Assembly: GCA_902792115.1 (NCBI GenBank)
Contig: CADAYJ010000026.1
Span: forward strand, 1-35,715
Length of the DNA stretch: 35,715 bases
Direction: 5' to 3'
DNA from: an uncultured Ruminococcus sp.
GTDB lineage: Bacteria > Bacillota > Clostridia > Oscillospirales > Acutalibacteraceae
Shown: positions 30,626 to 35,715 of the stretch, one piece after another
Layout: each line of letters begins with the position of its first letter
Position numbering within the stretch: the stretch's first letter is position 1
Notes under the pieces: generated by a model
Told to the model about the DNA's origin: nothing
What the model saw: the letters and a program-made list of their open reading frames with translations, nothing else
The model's database searches: none
Made by a program: the position numbers and the translations under genes

Positions 30626-31750
30626 ATGAAAGTGATATTTGCAGGCGGCGGCACTGCCGGACATATAAACCCCGCGCTCGCAATCGCCGGGTATTTAAAG
30701 CAGAAGCAGCCCGACGCCGAGATCCTTTACATCGGCAACAAGGGCGGCATGGAGGAAAGGCTCGTGCCAAAGGCAGGGTTTGAATTCAAGAGTATCCATG
30801 TCAGCGGCTTCAACCGCGCGAAAAGCCCGAAGGCTCTCGCCGACAATGTGAAGACCGTCAAGCGTGCCTTTACCGCGACAATGACTTGCAAGAGCATTAT
30901 TAAGGAATTCAAGCCGGATCTCTGTATCGGTACCGGAGGCTACGTGAGCGGCCCCGTTATGAAGGCGGCTCACGAGCAGGGGATCCCGGTGCTTATTCAT
31001 GAGCAGAACGCATTCCCCGGCGTTGCGAACAAGATGCTCTCCAGGAAGGCGGACGCCGTTATGCTCGCGATCGCCGACGCAAAGAAGTACATGAAAGAGG
31101 GCTGCAATTTCTACGTCACCGGCAACCCCGTCCGCCCGGAGATCATTTCGGCCGACAAGGCGGAGTCACGCAAGGCACTCGGACTCGACGAGCGCCCCGT
31201 CGTGCTTTCGTTCGGCGGCAGCCTCGGCGCCCAGAAGGTCAACGAAGCGTGCGCCGATATGATCGCGCGAAGCGGCAAGGACGGACGCTACCAGCATATT
31301 CACGCCTACGGCCAGTACGGTCACTGGTTCCCCGACCTCGTGAAGGAGAAGGGCTGCGACATCTCAAAATGCCCAAATCTTGACGTCAGGGAGTATATCG
31401 ACAATATGCCCACCTGCCTTGCGGCGGCGGACGTCGTCGTGTGCAGAGCCGGCGCGATCACGATCAGCGAGATACAGGCGCAGGGCAAGCCTGCCGTCTT
31501 TATTCCGTCTCCGAACGTCGCCGAGAATCACCAGTTCCACAATGCGATGGCTCTCGTGAACCAGCACGCGGGCGAGCTGATCGAGGAAAGCGCCCTCACC
31601 GGAGAGCTGCTCACCGAGAAGGTCGATAAGATCGTGAGTGATCCCGAAAAGCTCCGCGAATACAGTGAGAACGCGCGCAAAATGGCGATCATAGACGCTA
31701 ACGAGCGTATTTACAAGATCATAATGGAAGTATATAATAAGCATAAATGA
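30626..31750 (+). CDS. murG: MurG, lipid II-forming GlcNAc transferase
   Basis: A 374-residue glycosyltransferase from the ATG at 30,626, eight bases after AAAGGG; a GTG at 30,617 overlaps that site. GGGTAGHINPALA (7-19) is the donor-site loop, GTGGYVSGPV and IHEQNAFPG are acceptor-domain signatures, and AGAITISEI the C-terminal GT-B loop. It adds GlcNAc to lipid I. Confidence 0.96.
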   Translation: MKVIFAGGGTAGHINPALAIAGYLKQKQPDAEILYIGNKGGMEERLVPKAGFEFKSIHVSGFNRAKSPKALADNVKTVKRAFTATMTCKSIIKEFKPDLCIGTGGYVSGPVMKAAHEQGIPVLIHEQNAFPGVANKMLSRKADAVMLAIADAKKYMKEGCNFYVTGNPVRPEIISADKAESRKALGLDERPVVLSFGGSLGAQKVNEACADMIARSGKDGRYQHIHAYGQYGHWFPDLVKEKGCDISKCPNLDVREYIDNMPTCLAAADVVVCRAGAITISEIQAQGKPAVFIPSPNVAENHQFHNAMALVNQHAGELIEESALTGELLTEKVDKIVSDPEKLREYSENARKMAIIDANERIYKIIMEVYNKHK

Positions 31751-31853
31751 TAAAATGCGGCGCTATTCTTTTCCCCGAATGTGTCTCTTTACGCCTTGCC
31801 TGCATATAATGTGGTAAGAAATGAGTGAGTACACAAACGGGAGGCGTTGTATT

Positions 31854-33073
31854 TTGTCACGGCTGGTCATAAACGGTTCAAAAAGACTAAAAGGAAGCGC
31901 AAGGGTGCAGGGCTCGAAGAACAGCGCCCTTCCTATCCTCGCGGCGACGATACTGTGCGCCGACGAGAGTGTGATACATAACTGCCCCGACCTTTCGGAC
32001 GTCAGGGCGACCGTAAATATCCTGCGTTACCTCGGGTGTGACGTCTCGTTTTCCGGCGGCACGCTCGTCTGCGACAGCTCCGGTCTTACGGGTACGCATA
32101 TCCCGAACAGCCTCATGCGCGAGATGCGCTCGTCGATTATTTTCCTCGGCGCGCTGCTCGCACGAACGGGAAGCGCGAGTATGTGCTTTCCGGGCGGCTG
32201 CGAGATCGGACCGCGCCCGATCGACCTTCATTTAAAGGCGCTGGAAGCTCTCGGCGCCGAGATATGCGACGGCTGCACGGAGCGAGGATCTCTCTTTCTT
32301 TTCCGAGCGTCGGCGCAACGGAGAATATCATGATATGTGCGTGCCTTGCCGAGGGCACTACGATAATCACAAACGCGGCGCGTGAGCCTGAGATCTGCGA
32401 CCTCGCCGACTACCTCAACGGCTGCGGCGCCAGTATCCTCGGAGCAGGCGACGGAACTGTCGTGATCGAGGGCATGCGCTCTCTGCGAGGCTGCGCCCAC
32501 ACCGTGATCCCCGACAGAATAGCCGCGGCGACGCTCCTTTCGTGCTGTGCTGCGACGGGCGGCAGGGCGACGCTCTGCGGCGCGATACCGTCTCACCTCG
32601 GCGCGGTGCTGTCCGTATTTGAGGAGTGCGGCTGTACCGTCGATATCATGGGCGGCAGCATTACGCTCGACGCGCCCTCACGCCTCAGAGCGCCGAAGAT
32701 CGTCCGCACGATGCCGTATCCGGGTTTCCCGACGGACGCGCAGGCTCCCGTAATGGCGATGGCGGCGAAGAGCTGCGGCACGACTCTCTTTATAGAGAAC
32801 ATTTTTGAAAACAGATACCTCCATGTGAGCGGACTTCTCAGAATGGGGGCTAACATAAAGGTCGAGGGCAGAGTAGCCGTACTTCAGGGGGTAAGGTGCC
32901 TCCACGGAGCGGACGTTGCCGCGATGGATCTTCGAGGCGCTGCGGCGCTGATAACGGCGGCGCTCTCCGCTCAGGGCAGAACGACGCTCGACGGACTAAA
33001 ATACCTCGACCGGGGATATGAATCGTTTGAAGCCCAGCTTTCAAGGCTCGGCGCAGACGTGAGACGAATTTGA
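31854..33073 (+). pseudogene. murA: UDP-GlcNAc enolpyruvyl transferase MurA, broken by a frameshift
   Basis: MurA adds enolpyruvate to UDP-GlcNAc, the first committed wall step. The TTG start at 31,854 follows GGGAGG and gives LVINGSKRLKGSARVQGSKN, a normal MurA beginning. The active-site C in FPGGCEIGPRPIDLHLK is intact. The frame then fails after GAEICD (32,270); sequence resumes in another frame at RLHGARISLSFPSVGATENI and runs to 33,073. About a dozen residues expected between the two blocks are missing. Restoring 34 bases would give 417 residues, the usual length. It is a true deletion, an assembly error, or a dispensable second paralogue. Confidence 0.88.
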
Positions 33074-33078
33074 TATAA
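33073..33078 (+). promoter_or_regulatory. Possible -10 element before ftsQ/divIB
   Basis: TATAAT overlaps the last base of the murA stop, with no clear -35. It could serve the following gene independently of the murA transcript. Confidence 0.3.
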
Positions 33079-33116
33079 TTGCAGGCTGTTTAAAACTATC
33101 AGAAACGAGTGAAATA

Positions 33117-34304
33117 ATGGATCCCGAAAAGAAGCGCAGAAAAAAACAGAATAATTCAAAGCGTCCCTCGGGAAAGATGACGGCTGTCGAGCGCAGACGG
33201 ATCGAGCGCGAGCGCAGGGCGCAGAAGGCTTCCGAGGATCCGTTTTCCTCGTTCGGGGAGGACGGCTTCGGATTGGATAGCCTCGGCGATCCCGTCTCAA
33301 TGCCGATACCCGTCTTCCGCTCGGAGGAAGAGGAGGCTCTCGCGATGTTCGCTCAAGCGCCCGAGGACGAGGAGGTTTCCCGACGCGAGCCTCAGCCGGA
33401 GGACGACGGCGGTGAGATCAAGCCGGCGAGCCACCTCACGCGCAAGCAGCGCCACGCGCGCATGGTCGCAAGCTACGTCGGCGTGTTCTTCGTTATCGTT
33501 ATCGCGGCTGTACTGCTGTCGCTTACGGTCATGTTCCGCACGACGGAGATCCGCGTAGAGGCGGAAAACCTCCCGTACAGCGACGAGCAGATAATAAGCG
33601 CGAGCGGCCTTGACTACAAGGACAACATCTTTCTCGCAAAACGCAAGGCGGCGGAGAAGAAGCTGGTCGAGTCGTTCCCGTACGTCGAGGAGGCGGACGT
33701 GACCTTCCGTATCCCCGGCACGCAGATAATAAAGATCGAGACGGCAGTACCGTCGTATCAGGTGCAGTTCTCCGGCGGATATGCCGTTGTGAGTGCGAAC
33801 TGCCGAATTCTTGAAATAAACGAGACTCAGCGCAGCGACGTTCCTCTTCTAAAGGGGATCAAGCTCGACCACACTCAGCCGGGTGAGTACATCACATTTG
33901 AAAAGACCTCGACGAAGCAGATCCTCGACGAGGTCGTCAAGAACATCAACGAGAACGACATCGGCAGCATCTACGGTATAGATATCTCAAACACGGCGAA
34001 TATCGAGCTGAATTTTGACAACAGGATCACGATCCTGCTCGGTCTGCCCGAGGACGTAGGCTACAAGCTGAGGACGGCGAAGGCGATCATCAACGGCTCG
34101 CTCACCCCGAACGACAGAGGCACGCTCGACGTCTCACTCGCAAACTCCGACCGCCGTTCGTCCTACTTCACGCCGATATACTCCGATACGCCTCAGGTCG
34201 CAGGCGGCACGTCTTCGAGCCGACCGCAGACGTCCTCCGAGGAGAGCAATCCAAAGGAAGAATCGGAGCGTAACGACGAATACCTTGAAGATATTATAGA
34301 TTGA
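33117..34304 (+). CDS. divIB: FtsQ/DivIB-type division protein with POTRA domain
   Basis: A 395-residue bitopic protein. A very long charged cytoplasmic region (1-115; basic KKRRKKQNN then acidic) precedes one membrane helix (~118-140). A POTRA domain (~142-212; FRTTEIRVEAENLPYSDEQII, NIFLAKRKAAEKKLVESFPY) and the FtsQ-like beta domain follow. The last ~50 residues are Ser/Glu-rich and disordered. It organises FtsL/FtsB at the septum. The position after murG-murA supports the name. Confidence 0.88.
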   Translation: MDPEKKRRKKQNNSKRPSGKMTAVERRRIERERRAQKASEDPFSSFGEDGFGLDSLGDPVSMPIPVFRSEEEEALAMFAQAPEDEEVSRREPQPEDDGGEIKPASHLTRKQRHARMVASYVGVFFVIVIAAVLLSLTVMFRTTEIRVEAENLPYSDEQIISASGLDYKDNIFLAKRKAAEKKLVESFPYVEEADVTFRIPGTQIIKIETAVPSYQVQFSGGYAVVSANCRILEINETQRSDVPLLKGIKLDHTQPGEYITFEKTSTKQILDEVVKNINENDIGSIYGIDISNTANIELNFDNRITILLGLPEDVGYKLRTAKAIINGSLTPNDRGTLDVSLANSDRRSSYFTPIYSDTPQVAGGTSSSRPQTSSEESNPKEESERNDEYLEDIID

Positions 34305-34330
34305 CGTTCTGAATCTGGAAGGAAAAACGC

Positions 34331-35614
34331 ATGGAATACGCAATAATGGCGGCGGCGATCGTCGTTCTCGTTATCCTGTCGGCATTTTTCAGCTCGATGG
34401 AAACGGCGGCGAACTCCGTCTCCCGCGCAAGACTCCAGGACATGGAGGAAAAGGAAATAAAGGGCAGTACAAAGGCTCTCAAAATGCTTGACGAATACGA
34501 CAAGACGATCACGACGCTGCTTATCGGCAACAACATCGTCAACATCGGCGCCTCGTCGATCGCGACGGTTCTCTGCACGAAGCTGGTCGGAGACTACGGC
34601 GCCGCTGTAAGCACCGGCGCATTGACGCTCGTGATACTCACCTTCGGCGAGGTCATACCGAAATGCTACGCGAAGGAGCAGAGCGAAAAGCTGGTCGTTC
34701 GCTTTTCGGCGGTGATCTACTCACTTATGGTTGTCTTAACGCCGCTTTCGTTTCTCTTCACGCGTCTTAAAAACGCCGTGATGAAGGCTGCCGGCACGGA
34801 AAAGGACACGCCCTCCGTCACAGAGGACGAGCTGAAATACATCATAGAGTCGATCGAGGAGGAGGGCGTTCTCGAGGAAGCCGAAAGCGAGATGGTGCAG
34901 TCGGCTCTCGAATTTGATGAAAAGACGGTGCTGGAGATCCTCACACCGCGAGTTGACGTTATGGCGATAAATCTCGACGACGATCCCGAGGAGATCAGAA
35001 AGACGATCGTCGAGGAGCGCTTCTCGCGAATTCCCGTGTATCAGGGCGCGATCGACAATATCGTAGGTATTCTCCACACGCGCGACTACCTCGAGGCGAT
35101 GCTTCGCGGAGAACAGCCCGATTTAAAGGAACTGATTTCCGAGCCGTTTTTCGTTTTTAAAACGAGAAAGCTCGCGGCGCTTCTCTCCGATTTCAAGCGT
35201 AAGCGCACGCATATCGCGATCGTCGCTGATGAATACGGCGGAATGCTCGGTATCGTTACGATGGAGGATCTTCTGGAGGAGCTTGTCGGCGAGATCTGGG
35301 ACGAGGACGAGGAGGAGCAGCAGCTTTGCCGCCGCATAGGCGAGGGCTGCTACGAGGTCAGCGGCGACATGGCGCTTGACGACCTGCTCGAGCTGTTTGA
35401 GATCCCTGAGAAGGAGGTCGAGACGTCGAGTCATTCGGTCGGCGGTTGGGTGACGGAGTTTCTCGGATCGATCCCCGAAAAAGGTCAGACGGTCGAGATC
35501 AGCGGACTCACGCTCCGCGTTCTGAACATCAGCGAGCAGCGGATCAACAAGCTGATCGTAAAGAAGACGGACAAAAAAGAGCAGGAGAAGAAAAAGCAGG
35601 CAAAGTCCGACTGA
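34331..35614 (+). CDS. CNNM/CorC-like (HlyC-CorC family) membrane protein
   Basis: A 427-residue protein: a DUF21/CNNM membrane domain (~1-190, with SAFFSSMETAANSVSRARL and FGEVIPKCYAKE), a CBS pair (~200-325, LTPRVDVMAINLDDDPEEI and EYGGMLGIVTMEDLLEELVGE), and a C-terminal CorC_HlyC domain (~340-415). The family is linked to magnesium or cobalt transport, often export. An older name is hemolysin-like. The C-terminus is a lysine-rich tail. It sits where ftsA or ftsZ could follow in other genomes. AAGGA is upstream. Confidence 0.92.
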   Translation: MEYAIMAAAIVVLVILSAFFSSMETAANSVSRARLQDMEEKEIKGSTKALKMLDEYDKTITTLLIGNNIVNIGASSIATVLCTKLVGDYGAAVSTGALTLVILTFGEVIPKCYAKEQSEKLVVRFSAVIYSLMVVLTPLSFLFTRLKNAVMKAAGTEKDTPSVTEDELKYIIESIEEEGVLEEAESEMVQSALEFDEKTVLEILTPRVDVMAINLDDDPEEIRKTIVEERFSRIPVYQGAIDNIVGILHTRDYLEAMLRGEQPDLKELISEPFFVFKTRKLAALLSDFKRKRTHIAIVADEYGGMLGIVTMEDLLEELVGEIWDEDEEEQQLCRRIGEGCYEVSGDMALDDLLELFEIPEKEVETSSHSVGGWVTEFLGSIPEKGQTVEISGLTLRVLNISEQRINKLIVKKTDKKEQEKKKQAKSD

Positions 35615-35616
35615 TC

Positions 35617-35715
35617 TTAGGGAGACACTGATTAAAGCGAGTGCTCAGATTGCGCCGCCAGATTTTCAGGCAGATTGCACGAAACGACCGCAGGAATACT
35701 GACGTATTTCAAGGG
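35617..35715 (+). repeat. MITE-like dispersed repeat, copy D (runs off the window)
   Basis: Starts TTAGGGAGACACTGATTAAA three bases after the CNNM stop. It shares CGAGTGC, TGCGCCGCC, an AGGCA-ATTG block and CCGCAGG with copies A and C, then GACGTATTTCAAGG with copy B. The right end is beyond the window. Confidence 0.75.

Noticed and set aside
32290..32335. Programmed frameshift in murA
   Set aside because: No slippery heptamer or following pseudoknot; about a dozen residues are missing as well, which slippage does not explain.
1..35715. CRISPR arrays, tRNA or rRNA genes
   Set aside because: No regularly spaced repeats and no tRNA T-arm or rRNA-like conserved stretches were seen.

Overview
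The window reads as a bacterial chromosome fragment from a gut-type Clostridia (Firmicutes/Bacillota). The evidence is conserved gene order: tig-clpP-clpX-lon-ysxC, a class-I preQ1-controlled queuosine operon, and a division/cell-wall (dcw) run containing a PASTA penicillin-binding protein. Codon use is GC-rich across 7.8-35.7 kb. An Oscillospirales/Ruminococcaceae-like host is my guess; no rRNA or tRNA gene is present to confirm it.

Region 1 (1-about 7,709) is an AT-richer integrative and mobilizable element. It carries a leftward parA, a divergent two-zinc-ribbon/RHH protein, a MOB relaxase and MobC with a hairpin-rich candidate oriT, a SLOG-fold protein, two XRE regulators, a sigma-region-4-like protein and a large serine recombinase at the right end. 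No type IV secretion genes are visible, so it would need a helper to transfer. The first ~185 bases do not belong to parA: the reading frame runs without a stop from ParA into the C-terminal part of a menaquinone (MqnE-like) radical-SAM enzyme, which suggests an assembly or recombination junction.

Region 2 (7.79-12.3 kb) is one tight operon, queD-queE-folE-trmK-nif3-like-queC-queF. It follows a consensus promoter and a leader that I read as a preQ1-I riboswitch with an intrinsic terminator. It encodes the complete GTP-to-preQ1 route plus a tRNA m1A22 methyltransferase. A convergent membrane protein of unknown function follows, then thrC with a metallophosphoesterase.

Region 3 (15.6-22.3 kb) is protein quality control: trigger factor, ClpP, ClpX, Lon and the ribosome-assembly GTPase YsxC. 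Next comes a lipoprotein that fuses an iron/B12-type solute-binding domain to a peptidoglycan-binding domain.

Region 4 (23.7-35.6 kb) is a reduced dcw cluster: rsmH, ftsL-like, PASTA PBP, mraY, ftsW, murG, murA, ftsQ/divIB, then a CNNM/CorC-like membrane protein. murD is missing from its usual place, and murA is frameshifted by what looks like a 34-base deletion next to the active-site region.

Four copies of a ~125-bp MITE-like dispersed repeat lie in the intergenic gaps at 7.7, 13.15, 27.9 and 35.6 kb. One is truncated exactly where the mobile element ends. The best candidates for something new are the dispersed repeat, the interlocked palindromic divergent promoter between parA and the zinc-ribbon/RHH gene, the tandem-dyad operator at 4.7 kb, and the solute-binding/peptidoglycan-binding fusion.
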